DNA of 47,694 nt, taken from positions 1 through 47,694 of the forward strand of contig NZ_JADOEL010000022.1 in NCBI RefSeq assembly GCF_015645465.1. The letters run 5' to 3'. Positions 34,260 through 43,379 of the stretch are shown here, piece after piece. A program made the position numbers and the translations under genes. How positions within the stretch are numbered: position 1 is the stretch's first letter; each line of letters starts with the position of its first letter. Below the pieces are notes generated by a model. The model made no database searches and was not told the DNA's origin. It worked only from the letters and a program-made list of their open reading frames with translations. Origin of the DNA: Herminiimonas contaminans (lineage in GTDB: Bacteria; Pseudomonadota; Gammaproteobacteria; Burkholderiales; Burkholderiaceae_D).

Positions 34260-36317
34260 ATGAGTTTTAGTGGCGGTGCGCAGAGCGGGCTTAAAGTTAT
34301 GCCTTTCGCGACAGTTATATGCCTGTTTTTAGTGGCTCTGGCCACATCTCAGCAGGCAGCGGCAACGGATTTGATTGATCTGGCGGACCAGGGCATAGGT
34401 GCTGGTTCGTCGGTTGTCAGCGGTGTCAATACCGACGGTAATGTCGTAGTGGGTTTTGTCCGCAGGGGCGCTTATTATCGCGCCTTCCGCTGGAATGCGT
34501 CGAGCGGCACGATTGATGATATCGGGACTTTGGGCGGGGTGTTTTCCTTGGCTAACGGTGTCAATGCCGCGGGTGATGTGGTGGTAGGAGAATCGGATAC
34601 CAGTGCTGGTGTGACGCGTGCCTTCCGCTGGACAGCAGCCGATCAAAAGATGACTGATCTCGGTACTTTGGGTGGCAGCTTATCTGCTGCCTATGCAGTC
34701 AATGCGGCCGGCGATGTGGTGGTCGGTGGTGCCAACACAAGTAGCGAAGAGCGTCACGTTTTCCGGTGGACGGCAGCCGATCAAAAAATGACTGATCTGG
34801 GCACATTGGGTGGGACAGAAGCCAATGCCTTTGCCGTCAACAAAGTCGGCGATGTGGTGGTCGGTACTTCGAATCTCAGTGGTGATGCCGCTTATCGTGC
34901 TTTTCGCTGGACGCTCGCCAGCGGAACAATGGATGACCTCGGCACTTTGGGTGGTAGCAATTCGGAAGGGATAGCTGTCAATGCTGCCGGCGATGTCGTT
35001 GTTGGTTATGCCGATTATGTGGAGAGCATCAATGGTGTTCCGGGCGTCAACAATGGATTTCGCCATGCTTTTCTATGGACAGAAGGCAGCGGCAAGATGC
35101 AGGATCTCGGTACGCTGGGTGGCAATAACTCCACGGCCAGAGGCATTAATGACATTGGCGACGTGGTGGTCGGTGAATCCGAGATCAGCAGCGGCGCTGT
35201 CCGCGCTTTTCGCTGGACCGAGGGCGGTGGTATGCAGACCATTGAGGATTGGCTGATAGCCAATGGCGTCAAGGTCGTGCACTTCAATACCCGTGTCGCG
35301 ACCGATGTTAACGCGGCAGGTGATGTAGTGGTCGGACAGCTTGATAACGGCCATGCTTTTATCGCCCGTGCCACCTCCGGCCTGATCGATGTGCCGGAGT
35401 TCAACGCAGGCTTGCAGAGTGTTGCCAACTCAGCCTTGCTCGGTGCAAGGGATGCCGATGTCTTGCATGGTGCCCATGGCAGTCCCATGCGCTCCTTGTT
35501 GCCGGTAGGGCGTGCCAATATATGGACCGCCGGCGATGTCGGACGGCAGGAGCACGATGCTTACAGCAGCAAACAAGGTCTGGCTGAAGTCGGTTATGGC
35601 TATCGTCCGACACAAGCGATGCAGTTCAATATTGCATTGGGTCGTACCTATAGCAGTGCAAACACCGGATTTGGTGGTGATACCACGGCGCGTAGTACTT
35701 ATCTATTGCCCGAGATGATCTTGTGGGTGCCGAATAGCACAATGCTGGCTACTGTCAGTGCCTACTATGGTCAGGGTGATTTGCGAATAGATCGTGCGTA
35801 TCGGAATGCCGGTGTGTTGACACATGCATACGGTAATCCGGATACGGAAACAGCAGGCATACGACTGCGGCTGGACTGGAAGGATTTGATCAGTGTGGGC
35901 AAGACTAGCCTGACGCCGTACACCAGCCTGACGTATATGAAGACGCGGATGGACGGTTATACGGAGCAGGGTAATGGCTTCCCTGTGTTGTGGAACAAGC
36001 GTACTGAAAATGCGACTACTGCGCATATAGGTATGGATGTGGTACGCCCAATTAGTAACACTGTCACCGTGCTCGGCCGTTTGGAAGCGGCGCATCGCTT
36101 TGAAAGCCAGGCGACGACAGTCAGTGGTGTGCTGCTTGGGGCGGGTGGAGGCTCGTTTGCTTTCCGCGGACATGATTTGAAACGGAACTGGCTGCGCGCC
36201 GGGCTCGGATTGGAAGCCAAAGTCGGTGGCGGTATCGCGAATGTGATGTTAAATGCGAGTACAGAAGGTGAAATGTCGACTTACTGGCTGGCGGCCAGTT
36301 ATCGCTGGGTCTTTTAA
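34260..36317 (+). CDS. HAF-repeat autotransporter (type Va-like)
   Basis: 685 residues from ATG 34260 after AGGAGAG. Signal-like ICLFLVALATSQQAAATD, then a passenger (about 35-370) of HAF repeats: five DLGTLGG-type units and six GDVVVG plus one GNVVVG, each with AFRWT. The C-terminal 270 residues are an autotransporter beta-barrel beginning NIWTAGDVGRQEHDAYSSKQ and ending in aromatic residues (YWLAASYRWVF), as outer-membrane barrels do. HAF repeats (TIGR02913) are extracellular repeats of unknown role that predict a beta-propeller-like passenger. It has its own promoter region upstream. Confidence 0.88.
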   Translation: MSFSGGAQSGLKVMPFATVICLFLVALATSQQAAATDLIDLADQGIGAGSSVVSGVNTDGNVVVGFVRRGAYYRAFRWNASSGTIDDIGTLGGVFSLANGVNAAGDVVVGESDTSAGVTRAFRWTAADQKMTDLGTLGGSLSAAYAVNAAGDVVVGGANTSSEERHVFRWTAADQKMTDLGTLGGTEANAFAVNKVGDVVVGTSNLSGDAAYRAFRWTLASGTMDDLGTLGGSNSEGIAVNAAGDVVVGYADYVESINGVPGVNNGFRHAFLWTEGSGKMQDLGTLGGNNSTARGINDIGDVVVGESEISSGAVRAFRWTEGGGMQTIEDWLIANGVKVVHFNTRVATDVNAAGDVVVGQLDNGHAFIARATSGLIDVPEFNAGLQSVANSALLGARDADVLHGAHGSPMRSLLPVGRANIWTAGDVGRQEHDAYSSKQGLAEVGYGYRPTQAMQFNIALGRTYSSANTGFGGDTTARSTYLLPEMILWVPNSTMLATVSAYYGQGDLRIDRAYRNAGVLTHAYGNPDTETAGIRLRLDWKDLISVGKTSLTPYTSLTYMKTRMDGYTEQGNGFPVLWNKRTENATTAHIGMDVVRPISNTVTVLGRLEAAHRFESQATTVSGVLLGAGGGSFAFRGHDLKRNWLRAGLGLEAKVGGGIANVMLNASTEGEMSTYWLAASYRWVF

Positions 36318-36334
36318 AAGTGTATGGATGGCAT

Positions 36335-36370
36335 CTTGCGCAAATGATCGGATGTAGATTTTTGCGCAAG
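36335..36370. other. 10-bp inverted repeat after the autotransporter gene
   Basis: CTTGCGCAAA (36335-36344) and TTTGCGCAAG (36361-36370) can pair around a 16-base loop. There is no long T-run on the plus strand. It lies between the autotransporter and the tRNA-His gene and may be a weak terminator. Confidence 0.45.
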
Positions 36371-36469
36371 AAATATCCAACAAAGACCATTGTCCTTGTG
36401 CATTACTTTACGAATTTGGGGGAAAGCGTGTTTTCAGCGAGGAACTACATGCTGATGTATGGGGTTCAG

Positions 36470-36546
36470 TGGGGTGGCTGATGGGGCTCGAACCCACGAC
36501 AACAGGAATCACAATCCTGGACTCTACCAACTGAGCTACAGCCACC
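36470..36546 (-). tRNA. tRNA-His (GTG anticodon)
   Basis: On the minus strand the sequence starts GGTGGCTGTAGCTCAGTTGG, has anticodon GTG within GATTGTGATTC, the GTTCGAGCC T-arm, and ends with an encoded CCA. The extra 5' G (position -1) typical of tRNA-His is present. Length 77 with CCA. Confidence 0.97.
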
Positions 36547-36652
36547 ACTGATTTACAACGATCTGCCTTGCAATGTTCTGCAGGACAGCTGCGCATTATA
36601 CAAAATTCATACGCAGCTGGCAAATCAATTCAAGAAATCAGCTGAATTTTTC

Positions 36653-37507
36653 TTAAGCCGCTGTTTTGGCGGGCATTTCCGTCACGGTCGGGTGCTGGTT
36701 CAGCAGATTTGCGAAGGCATTTACCAAAGCTTCGCGGCTACCGGTGGTAAAGGCTTGCAGTGAGCCAGGCGCGGTTTCAAAGCGTTGCAGGCCACGTTGT
36801 TGCAGCAGACGCTCAAGCTGACGTGACACGGCTTCACCGGTATCGATGATGGTGACCGGTACAGCGCTCTCGCGCTGCGCAATGGCTTCTATAGTCGGCT
36901 GGACGAAAGGGTAGTGTGTGCAGCCCAGCGCCAGTGTATCGGCACCACCGCGTAGCAGCGGCGTGACATAGCGCTCCAGCATGGCGACAGTTTCCGGCGT
37001 ATCCAGCTCGCCTTTTTCGATTTGTTCGACCAGGCCGACGCAGGCTTGCGTCAGGAAACTGATACCGGTAGTGGTGCTGATCTGGTCACGCAGCGCGATG
37101 AAGCGGCTGCTGGCGAGGGTGCTGGCGGTTGCCAGTACGCCAGCTTTGCCGCTTTTGCTGAACACGGCGGCCGGCTTCAGGCCGGGTTCGACACCGACGA
37201 TGATCAGTTTTGGATAATGTTGGCGCAGTGCTTCTATCGCCGCTGCCGTCGCGGTGTTGCAGGCGACGACAATCGCCTTGATGTTTTTGGTCGAGAGGAA
37301 GGCAGCGATATCCAGCGTGCGCTCTATGATCGCGGCATCTGATTTGCCGCCGTACGGCGCATGGCCGGAATCAGCAAAACACAGCAAATGCTCGGATGGC
37401 AAACGCGCCTGGATGTGGCGCAATACTGATAAGGCACCGACGCCCGAATCGAAGATTCCTATCGGCGCGTCGGCTGCAACTGGGTCAGGATAAGCGGAAA
37501 AGCTCAC
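36653..37507 (-). CDS. murI: Glutamate racemase
   Basis: 284 residues. Converts L- to D-glutamate for peptidoglycan precursors in the cytosol. The two catalytic cysteines are in VVACNTATAAA and LALGCTHYPF; IGIFDSGVGALSVLRHI and FADSGHAPYGGKS are conserved substrate-pocket motifs. Length is normal. The stop of the fumarase gene upstream lies 34 bp before its start, so they are probably cotranscribed. Confidence 0.96.
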   Translation of the reverse strand: MSFSAYPDPVAADAPIGIFDSGVGALSVLRHIQARLPSEHLLCFADSGHAPYGGKSDAAIIERTLDIAAFLSTKNIKAIVVACNTATAAAIEALRQHYPKLIIVGVEPGLKPAAVFSKSGKAGVLATASTLASSRFIALRDQISTTTGISFLTQACVGLVEQIEKGELDTPETVAMLERYVTPLLRGGADTLALGCTHYPFVQPTIEAIAQRESAVPVTIIDTGEAVSRQLERLLQQRGLQRFETAPGSLQAFTTGSREALVNAFANLLNQHPTVTEMPAKTAA

Positions 37508-37541
37508 AGTATCGTTTTGCTCTCTATGTGAATGTGCCGGA

Positions 37542-39080
37542 TCAGACTGCAGAAACAGGAATCTCGTTCAATCGGATCTTCTCGATTTTTTCTTTCCATT
37601 CCTTAGGCCCGGTGTTGTGCACCGAAGTACCGGTCGAATCGACTGCGACCGTGACAGGCATGTCCTGCACATCGAACTCGTAAATCGCTTCCATGCCCAG
37701 ATCCTCGAAGCCGAGTACCTTGGCGTTTTTAATTGCCTTCGATACCAGGTAAGCGGCACCGCCGACCGCCATCAGGTAAGCCGATTTGTGCTTCTTGATT
37801 GCTTCAATCGCGGTCGGGCCACGTTCGGCCTTGCCGACCATCGAGATCAGGCCGGTTTGCGCCAGCATCATTTCAGTGAATTTATCCATGCGGGTCGCAG
37901 TAGTCGGACCGGCCGGACCAACGACTTCGTCACGCACCGGATCAACCGGGCCGACGTAGTAGATGATACGGTTAGTGAAGTCGACTGGCAGTTTTTCGCC
38001 TTTGGCCAACATGTCCTGGATGCGTTTGTGTGCGGCATCGCGACCGGTCAGCATCTTGCCGTTCAGCAGCAGGGTTTGGCCTGGTTTCCACGACGCGACT
38101 TCTTCCTTGGTCAGGGTGTTCAGATCTACGCGTTTCGATTGCTCGGTATCTGGCATCCAGTTGACTTTAGGCCAGTCGGACAGCGCAGGCGGATCCAGAT
38201 AAACCGGGCCGGAGCCATCGAGTACGAAATGCGCATGGCGGGTCGCTGCGCAGTTCGGGATCATGGCGACTGGCTTCGACGCTGCATGCGTAGGGTGCAT
38301 CATGATCTTCACGTCGAGCACGGTGGTCAGGCCGCCCAGGCCTTGTGCGCCTATGCCGAGCGAATTGATCTTGTCGCACAACTCGATACGCAATTCTTCT
38401 GTCTTGTTTTGCGGGCCGCGTTTTTTCAGTTCGTACATGTCGATGTCTTCCATCAACACCTGTTTCGCCATCAGCATCGCGCGTTCTGCGGTACCGCCGA
38501 TACCTATACCCAGCATGCCTGGCGGGCACCAGCCGGCGCCCATCAGCGGCACGGTTTGCATGACCCAGTCGACCAGCGAGTCGGATGGATTCAGCATGAC
38601 GAATTTGGTTTTGTTTTCCGAGCCGCCGCCTTTGGCTGCGACTTGTACATCGACCGTATTGCCCGGTACCAACTCCACGTGCACCACGGCAGGGGTGTTG
38701 TCCTTGGTGTTTTTACGTTCGAAATGCGGATCGGCGACGATGGATGCACGCAGCGTGTTATCCGGGTGGTTATAGGCCTGGCGTACGCCTTCGTTGACGG
38801 CGTCGGTCACCGAGCCGGAGAAGCCTTCAAAGCGCACGCCCATGCCCACTTTCAGGAACACATTGACGATGCCGGTATCCTGGCACAGCGGGCGCTTGCC
38901 TTCGGCGCACATGCGCGAATTGGTCAGGATCTGTGCAATTGCATCCTTCGCTGCCGGGCTTTGCTCCGATTCATATGCGCGTGCCAAATGCTGGATGTAA
39001 TCCTGCGGATGGTAGTAGCTGATGTACTGCAAGGCTGCTGCAACGGATTCGATTAAATCGTCTTGTTTAATGATGGTCAT
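37542..39080 (-). CDS. fumA: Class I (iron-sulfur) fumarate hydratase
   Basis: 512 residues from ATG 39080 (MTIIKQDDLIESV); a longer frame to 39161 overlaps the gene upstream. Oxygen-sensitive 4Fe-4S fumarase of the FumA/FumB family interconverting fumarate and malate in the TCA cycle. Cluster and active-site motifs include RPLCQDTGIVNVFLK, GWCPPGMLGIGIGGTAERAM, and IPNCAATRHAHFVLDGSGP with cysteine ligands. The beta half has PAGPTTATRMDKFTEMMLAQ and GPTAIEAIKKHKSAYL. It is in a row with UPF0114 and murI. Confidence 0.96.
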   Translation of the reverse strand: MTIIKQDDLIESVAAALQYISYYHPQDYIQHLARAYESEQSPAAKDAIAQILTNSRMCAEGKRPLCQDTGIVNVFLKVGMGVRFEGFSGSVTDAVNEGVRQAYNHPDNTLRASIVADPHFERKNTKDNTPAVVHVELVPGNTVDVQVAAKGGGSENKTKFVMLNPSDSLVDWVMQTVPLMGAGWCPPGMLGIGIGGTAERAMLMAKQVLMEDIDMYELKKRGPQNKTEELRIELCDKINSLGIGAQGLGGLTTVLDVKIMMHPTHAASKPVAMIPNCAATRHAHFVLDGSGPVYLDPPALSDWPKVNWMPDTEQSKRVDLNTLTKEEVASWKPGQTLLLNGKMLTGRDAAHKRIQDMLAKGEKLPVDFTNRIIYYVGPVDPVRDEVVGPAGPTTATRMDKFTEMMLAQTGLISMVGKAERGPTAIEAIKKHKSAYLMAVGGAAYLVSKAIKNAKVLGFEDLGMEAIYEFDVQDMPVTVAVDSTGTSVHNTGPKEWKEKIEKIRLNEIPVSAV

Positions 39081-39105
39081 GGCAGTGTCGGCTAGAGAAA
39101 GAGGA

Positions 39106-39726
39106 TTAATGGGAGTCGCTGATGGCGGCAGTCTGGGCCATGATGCGGTCGCTGTAGGCAATCGCCATGGCGGACAACAGGAACACTATATGTATGCCGG
39201 TTTGCGCCAGCAAGGTCTTGGTATCGTAAGCAGCAGCGTTGATAAAGGTTTTCAGCAGGTGGATGGATGAAATACCGATGATCGCAGTTGCCAGTTTTAC
39301 TTTCAGTACGGATGCATTTACATGTGACAACCATTCAGGCTGATCCGGATGGCTTTCCAGGTTCATGCGTGAAACAAAGGTTTCGTAACCACCGATGATG
39401 ACCATGATCAGCAGGTTGGAAATCATCACTACGTCGATCAGGCCCAGCACCACCAGCATGATAGTCGTTTCATTCAATTTGCTCGGTTTGGCTGCGCCCG
39501 GGATCGCAACTGCATCCAGGATATGCTGCAGCGAATCAGGGTTGCCGAGTACCGCACCGATCAAATCGGATAATTCAACCCAGAAATGAAAAACATAGAC
39601 GCATTGCGCCAAAATCAGACCCAGATACAATGGTAACTGTAGCCAGCGCGTCATGAAAATAAGTCTCGCCAGCGGCGGTATAGGCTGTTTTGTTGATAAT
39701 TCGTCAGTAGGTACAGATGGTTTCAT
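39106..39726 (-). CDS. UPF0114/TIGR00645 membrane protein
   Basis: 206 residues from ATG 39726; an in-frame ATG at 39768 would add 14 residues. Four membrane segments with RWLQLPLYLGLILAQCVYVF, LGLIDVVMISNLLIMVIIGG, and ATAIIGISSIHLLKTF, which match the YqhA/UPF0114 family (TIGR00645) of unknown function. Its stop is 25 bp before the fumarase start, suggesting cotranscription. Confidence 0.88.
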   Translation of the reverse strand: MKPSVPTDELSTKQPIPPLARLIFMTRWLQLPLYLGLILAQCVYVFHFWVELSDLIGAVLGNPDSLQHILDAVAIPGAAKPSKLNETTIMLVVLGLIDVVMISNLLIMVIIGGYETFVSRMNLESHPDQPEWLSHVNASVLKVKLATAIIGISSIHLLKTFINAAAYDTKTLLAQTGIHIVFLLSAMAIAYSDRIMAQTAAISDSH

Positions 39727-39915
39727 GAGATGCGGTGGAGTAACTAGGGATAAAACGGAAGTCTGCATTTTACACGTGCAGGCCGTTTTCCTGTGCAGTA
39801 CGGGTCGCCGATTTCAGCTTGTCGGAGCCTGGCCACGAGGTCAGAATCGTGTAAGGCTTCAGTAAGTGTAAAAGCATATTGTGAGTAACAAATAAAATCC
39901 ATATTGGAGGGGACA

Positions 39916-41898
39916 ATGTCCAGCATCGAGAGCTTCAAACAAGAGGAGCGGGTATTCAATCCGCCTGCAGATTTCGTAAACAATGCCGCTATCAGCGGCA
40001 TGGATGCGTATAACGCCCTATGTGCTGAAGCCGCGGAAGACTACGAAGGATTCTGGGCGCGCCTGGCGCAGCAGAACGTCATCTGGAGCAAACCTTTCAC
40101 CAAACGACTCGACGAGTCGAATGCGCCTTTCTATAAATGGTTCGAAGACGGCGAACTCAACGTCTCCTACAACTGCCTGGATCGTCACCTGACCAACGGT
40201 AACGCTGACAAAGTCGCGCTGATCTTTGAATCGGACGACGGCAAAGTGACACGTGTCACCTATAAAGAACTGTACGAACGCGTCTGCAAATTCGCCAATG
40301 GTCTGAAAGAGCTGGGCATACAAAAGGGCGATCGCGTCATTATCTACATGCCGATGTCGGTCGAAGGCATCGCCGCGATGCAGGCCTGCGCCCGCATAGG
40401 CGCAACGCACTCGGTCGTATTCGGCGGCTTCTCGGCCAAATCGCTGCAGGAACGCATCATTGATGCGGGTGCAGTCGCTGTGCTGACATCTGATTACCAG
40501 GTACGTGGCGGTAAAAACCTGCCACTCAAAGCCATCGTCGACGAAGCGCTCGCGCTCGGTGGTTGCGACACCATCCGTAAAGTGGTGGTCTACAAACGCA
40601 CCGGCGGTGACATCAACTTCGTCGCAGGCCGCGACATCTGGCTGCACGAGCTGGTAGAGAAGCAAGCGGCAGAATGCGCACCGGTAGCAGTCGGTGCCGA
40701 GCATCCCTTATTCATCCTCTACACCTCCGGCTCCACCGGCAAACCAAAAGGCGTGCAGCACTCGTCCGGTGGTTACCTGCTGTGGGCGATGCTGACCATG
40801 AAGTGGAGTTTCGACATCAAGCCGGACGATGTCTACTGGTGTACCGCCGACATCGGCTGGATCACGGGCCACACTTACGTCACTTATGGGCCATTAGCGT
40901 GCGGCGCGACGCAAATCGTATTCGAAGGCGTACCGATGTTCCCGAACGCTGGTCGTTTTTGGGACATGGTGCAAAAGCACAAAGTCACCATCTTCTACAC
41001 CGCGCCTACCGCCATCCGTTCGCTGATCAAAGCGGCTGATGCAGATGCGGCCGTGCATCCGAGCAAATACGATCTCTCCAGCCTGCGTTTGCTGGGTTCG
41101 GTCGGTGAGCCTATCAATCCGGAAGCATGGATGTGGTACTACAAAAACATCGGTGGTGAGCGCTGCCCGATCGCCGACACCTTCTGGCAAACAGAAACCG
41201 GCGGCCACGTCATCTCGCCTATGCCGGGTGCAACACCGATGGTGCCGGGTTCCTGCACCTTACCGTTGCCAGGTATCGCAGCGGCAGTAGTGGATGAAGC
41301 AGGGCACGACCTGGCGAATGGCAAAGGCGGCCTGCTGGTCATCAAACGCCCATGGCCATCGATGATCCGTAACATCTGGAACGATCCTGAACGCTTCCAG
41401 AAAAGCTACTTCCCGCATGAGTTGGGTGGCGGTACTTACCTGGCAGGCGACGGCGCGATTCGTAACGAAGAAACCGGTTACTTCACCATCACCGGTCGTA
41501 TCGACGACGTGCTCAACATCTCCGGTCACCGCATGGGTACGATGGAAATCGAATCAGCGCTGGTTGCGAATCCTATCGTGGCCGAAGCTGCAGTGGTCGG
41601 CAAACCGGATGAAACCACAGGTGAATCGATCTGTGCTTTCGTGGTTCTCAAGCGCTCACGTCCTAGCGGCGACGAAGCCAAGCAAATCGCCAAGGAATTG
41701 CGTGACTGGGTAGCCAAAGAAATCGGCCCTATCGCCAAGCCCAAGGAAATCCGTTTTGGTGATAACTTGCCGAAAACCCGCTCAGGCAAAATCATGCGCC
41801 GCCTCTTGCGCGTACTGGCCAAGGACGAAGTCATCACGCAGGACATCTCCACTCTGGAAAACCCGGCCATCCTTGAGCAACTCAAGCAGGCACAGTAA
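39916..41898 (+). CDS. acs: Acetyl-CoA synthetase
   Basis: 660 residues from ATG 39916, preceded by GGAGGGG; a TTG at 39904 is also in frame. AMP-forming acetate-CoA ligase. Domains: N-terminal adenylation with P-loop-like [48 protein letters not shown], hinge [15 protein letters not shown], and the C-terminal catalytic Lys motif [11 protein letters not shown], the usual site of regulatory acetylation. It activates acetate for the TCA and glyoxylate pathways. Ends with a strong terminator. Confidence 0.97.
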   Translation: MSSIESFKQEERVFNPPADFVNNAAISGMDAYNALCAEAAEDYEGFWARLAQQNVIWSKPFTKRLDESNAPFYKWFEDGELNVSYNCLDRHLTNGNADKVALIFESDDGKVTRVTYKELYERVCKFANGLKELGIQKGDRVIIYMPMSVEGIAAMQACARIGATHSVVFGGFSAKSLQERIIDAGAVAVLTSDYQVRGGKNLPLKAIVDEALALGGCDTIRKVVVYKRTGGDINFVAGRDIWLHELVEKQAAECAPVAVGAEHPLFILYTSGSTGKPKGVQHSSGGYLLWAMLTMKWSFDIKPDDVYWCTADIGWITGHTYVTYGPLACGATQIVFEGVPMFPNAGRFWDMVQKHKVTIFYTAPTAIRSLIKAADADAAVHPSKYDLSSLRLLGSVGEPINPEAWMWYYKNIGGERCPIADTFWQTETGGHVISPMPGATPMVPGSCTLPLPGIAAAVVDEAGHDLANGKGGLLVIKRPWPSMIRNIWNDPERFQKSYFPHELGGGTYLAGDGAIRNEETGYFTITGRIDDVLNISGHRMGTMEIESALVANPIVAEAAVVGKPDETTGESICAFVVLKRSRPSGDEAKQIAKELRDWVAKEIGPIAKPKEIRFGDNLPKTRSGKIMRRLLRVLAKDEVITQDISTLENPAILEQLKQAQ

Positions 41899-41937
41899 AA
41901 ACAGCGGTAAAAAAGACTACCGGTAGTCGCCAAAAAA

Positions 41938-41969
41938 GCCGTCGCAGCTAGCCGCTGCGGCGGTTTTTT
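41938..41969 (+). terminator. Intrinsic terminator after acs
   Basis: GCCGTCGCAGC pairs with GCTGCGGCGGT (two wobble or mismatched positions) around a short loop, followed by seven T. Confidence 0.88.
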
Positions 41970-42071
41970 TATGGGGGAAGGGATGGGAAAGCAGGAAAAC
42001 GGGCATTTTTCAGGAAAATTTTGCTATAATCAGCGGCTTCGCTAAAAAGCAGTCCGCGAAGACCAGATTCA

Positions 42072-42162
42072 GGAGAGATGGATGAGTGGTTTAAGTCGCA
42101 CGCCTGGAAAGCGTGTGTAGGTTCATAGCCTACCGGGGGTTCGAATCCCCCTCTCTCCGCCA
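42072..42162 (+). tRNA. tRNA-Ser (GGA anticodon)
   Basis: Starts GGAGAGATGGATGAGTGGTT, has anticodon GGA in CCTGGAAAG, a long variable arm of the class II type (GTGTGTAGGTTCATAGCC), T-arm GGGTTCGAATCCC, and ends CTCTCCGCCA with encoded CCA. Length 91. Its last 21 bases are repeated at 42289. Confidence 0.97.
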
Positions 42163-42171
42163 AAATACAAA

Positions 42172-42195
42172 AGCCCGCGCAAGCGGGCTTTTTTG
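42172..42195 (+). terminator. Terminator after tRNA-Ser
   Basis: AGCCCGC and GCGGGCT pair around GCAA, followed by six T. Confidence 0.9.
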
Positions 42196-42198
42196 TTT

Positions 42199-42309
42199 TG
42201 GCCGAGAGAAGTAAGCCGCCTGCGCGGCTTACGCGGGGGATTCGAAGGGTTGCGCTTGCAAGCGCAACCGCGGCCTGCGGAACGTAGGCGAATCCCCCTC
42301 TCTCCGCCA
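42199..42309. repeat. Nested inverted and direct copies of the tRNA-Ser 3' end
   Basis: Bases 42289-42309 repeat the last 21 bases of tRNA-Ser (42142-42162) exactly, 147 bp on. Before that, TGGCCGAGAGA (42199-42209) and GGGGGATTCG (42235-42244) are the inverted form of the same end, split by a 22-nt hairpin (GTAAGCCGC/GCGGCTTAC, 42211-42232). Between the inverted and direct copies lies a 22-bp perfect palindrome (42248-42269, GGTTGCGCTTG half). It looks like an attachment-site scar or a small mobile palindromic element seeded from the tRNA. Confidence 0.75.
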
Positions 42310-42554
42310 TAGACACAAAAGCATTTTGAATCAATGAGTTAACGAATTCAAAATCGCATCAAACCACACACAAAAACCACACACGTTTTTGTGAAAATAA
42401 AGCTCCAGCGATGGGGCTTTTTTACATTGTGTCTTCTCCTCGCTACATTTCCTGTGCCCTAAAAAATCTCCGGTTTTACACAGCGCTTGTTTGAATCTAA
42501 GCTGCCTCTCATTCGTCTATTCGGGCGGACTTAAAGATAGCTTGGGGAGAAAAT
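42310..42554. other. AT-rich intergenic region beside the tRNA-derived repeat
   Basis: No gene seen. Contains an inverted repeat ATTTTGAAT/ATTCAAAAT (42323-42354), two copies of ACCACACAC nine bases apart in a CA-rich tract (42363-42384), and a weak terminator (AAGCTCC/GGGGCTT with T6, 42400-42423). CA-rich repeats beside a tRNA 3' end are reminiscent of integrase arm sites; this is inference. Confidence 0.5.
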
Positions 42555-42737
42555 ATGCAGATTCAAATCGGTAACGCCAGAATCGAAGCAAGTGGCGCAT
42601 ACGTTTATATCAAAGCGTTTGGCCGTGAGGTGTTCGTAAAGAGAGAGTCGGGGCAGCCATTGATGCCTTACGTAAGGCGCGACGCAACATCAGGGGTTAG
42701 AGAAATATGGGCTATAGGGTTTTATATGGTGTTATAA
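42555..42737 (+). CDS. Small unknown protein on the tRNA-Ser island
   Basis: 60 residues, MQIQIGNARIEASGAYVYIK, with a good GGGGAG ribosome site. Predicted beta-rich, no signal peptide. Not recognised. It is the first gene after the duplicated tRNA end, where small phage or integrative-element genes are common. Confidence 0.5.
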   Translation: MQIQIGNARIEASGAYVYIKAFGREVFVKRESGQPLMPYVRRDATSGVREIWAIGFYMVL

Positions 42738-42802
42738 CCCGCGCACACTTACTGCATTGTCCATTTGAGCATTTGCGGCGACAATGTTGGTAAGGGGGGA
42801 AC

Positions 42803-42957
42803 ATGGATAAAATTACTAAATCGCTTCTCGAAACTTTTTCTGCGCAAAACGATATAGAAAAAAAAGACGAAGCCAATCAGTTCGAACACTTCGCTAATTT
42901 CTCAATTATTTCGAAACTCAATCGTTCGAGTTTTGAGTTGGATGACGTCCATATGAG
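42803..42957 (+). pseudogene. N-terminal fragment of an AIPR-like abortive-infection gene
   Basis: After AAGGGGGG and ATG 42803 the frame reads MDKITKSLLETFSAQNDIEK, then EANQFEHFANFSIISKLNRS and FELDDVHM. This resembles the N-terminus of AIPR-family (abortive infection phage resistance) proteins, where QFEHF and a DD motif precede a GIDGIAI core. That core is missing: right after HMS the sequence changes into IS21-type repeats, giving a 34-residue repetitive tail that stops at 43060. So the gene was cut by an insertion. Assignment is by remembered similarity only. Confidence 0.5.
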
Positions 42958-43052
42958 TATTCGCATGGATATTGCCACCCATTCGCACCCTAAAGTTGCC
43001 ACCTGTTCGCATTTCAAAGTTGCCACTCATTCGCACTCCAAAGTTGCCACCC
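42957..43052. mobile_element. Multi-repeat end of an IS21-type element (remnant)
   Basis: Four tandem copies of a 22-24-bp unit: ATTCGC/GTTCGC at 42959, 42981, 43005 and 43029, each followed by AAAGTTGCCAC-like sequence ending near 42978, 43002, 43026 and 43050. IS21-family elements carry such internal repeats (bound by IstA) near their ends. No istA or istB gene is present in the window, so it is a remnant end or a solo end. Confidence 0.65.
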
Positions 43053-43204
43053 CAGCCTAACGTGATGGTTGGCTAAAGGCATCCATTCAAGGACATGAAA
43101 TGTACCCTGGAAAACCATGCCATTTCGTAAGTGATGTGGGCTGTCGCATTTATGAACAGCGCCCCGTTTCACCCTGTCGAAAGTTTGTGTGTGCCTGGGT
43201 CGCG

Positions 43205-43321
43205 TCACCCGGTTCGTTTCAAGCCTTTCACATCGTTCAGAGAAGAAATAGTGTTGAGTTTAGTTTCCAGCTCCGTCAAAACGTCCGGCCGAATAATGGC
43301 AATCACATATTTCACGTTCAT
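43205..43321 (-). pseudogene. Truncated P-II-like protein gene
   Basis: The minus strand reads MNVKYVIAIIRPDVLTELET, then KLNTI, after an AAGGAG site. This is the first strand and helix of the P-II (GlnB-like) fold, in the form found with metal-efflux operons. Homology seems to fade after about residue 25 and the frame stops at 38 residues, versus about 100 in the family. The broken end faces the IS21-type repeats, so the insertion or a linked deletion probably removed the rest. Confidence 0.6.
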
Positions 43322-43379
43322 TTCTCCTTGTGAATCGGATGACCGAAATGGTGCCCGTAATTTTTTTACATAGGTTCTC

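Noticed and set aside
37617-39056. 479-residue plus-strand frame opposite the fumarase gene
   Set aside because: His/Arg-rich antisense shadow of a strongly conserved enzyme.
41969-42334. Minus-strand frame covering tRNA-Ser and its repeat (AERGGFEPPVGYEPTHAF)
   Set aside because: This is the well-known spurious translation of the antisense strand of a tRNA-Ser gene.
42959-43050. Possible CRISPR array from four 24-bp repeats
   Set aside because: The repeats are directly adjacent and imperfect with no unique spacers; they match an IS21-type multi-repeat end.
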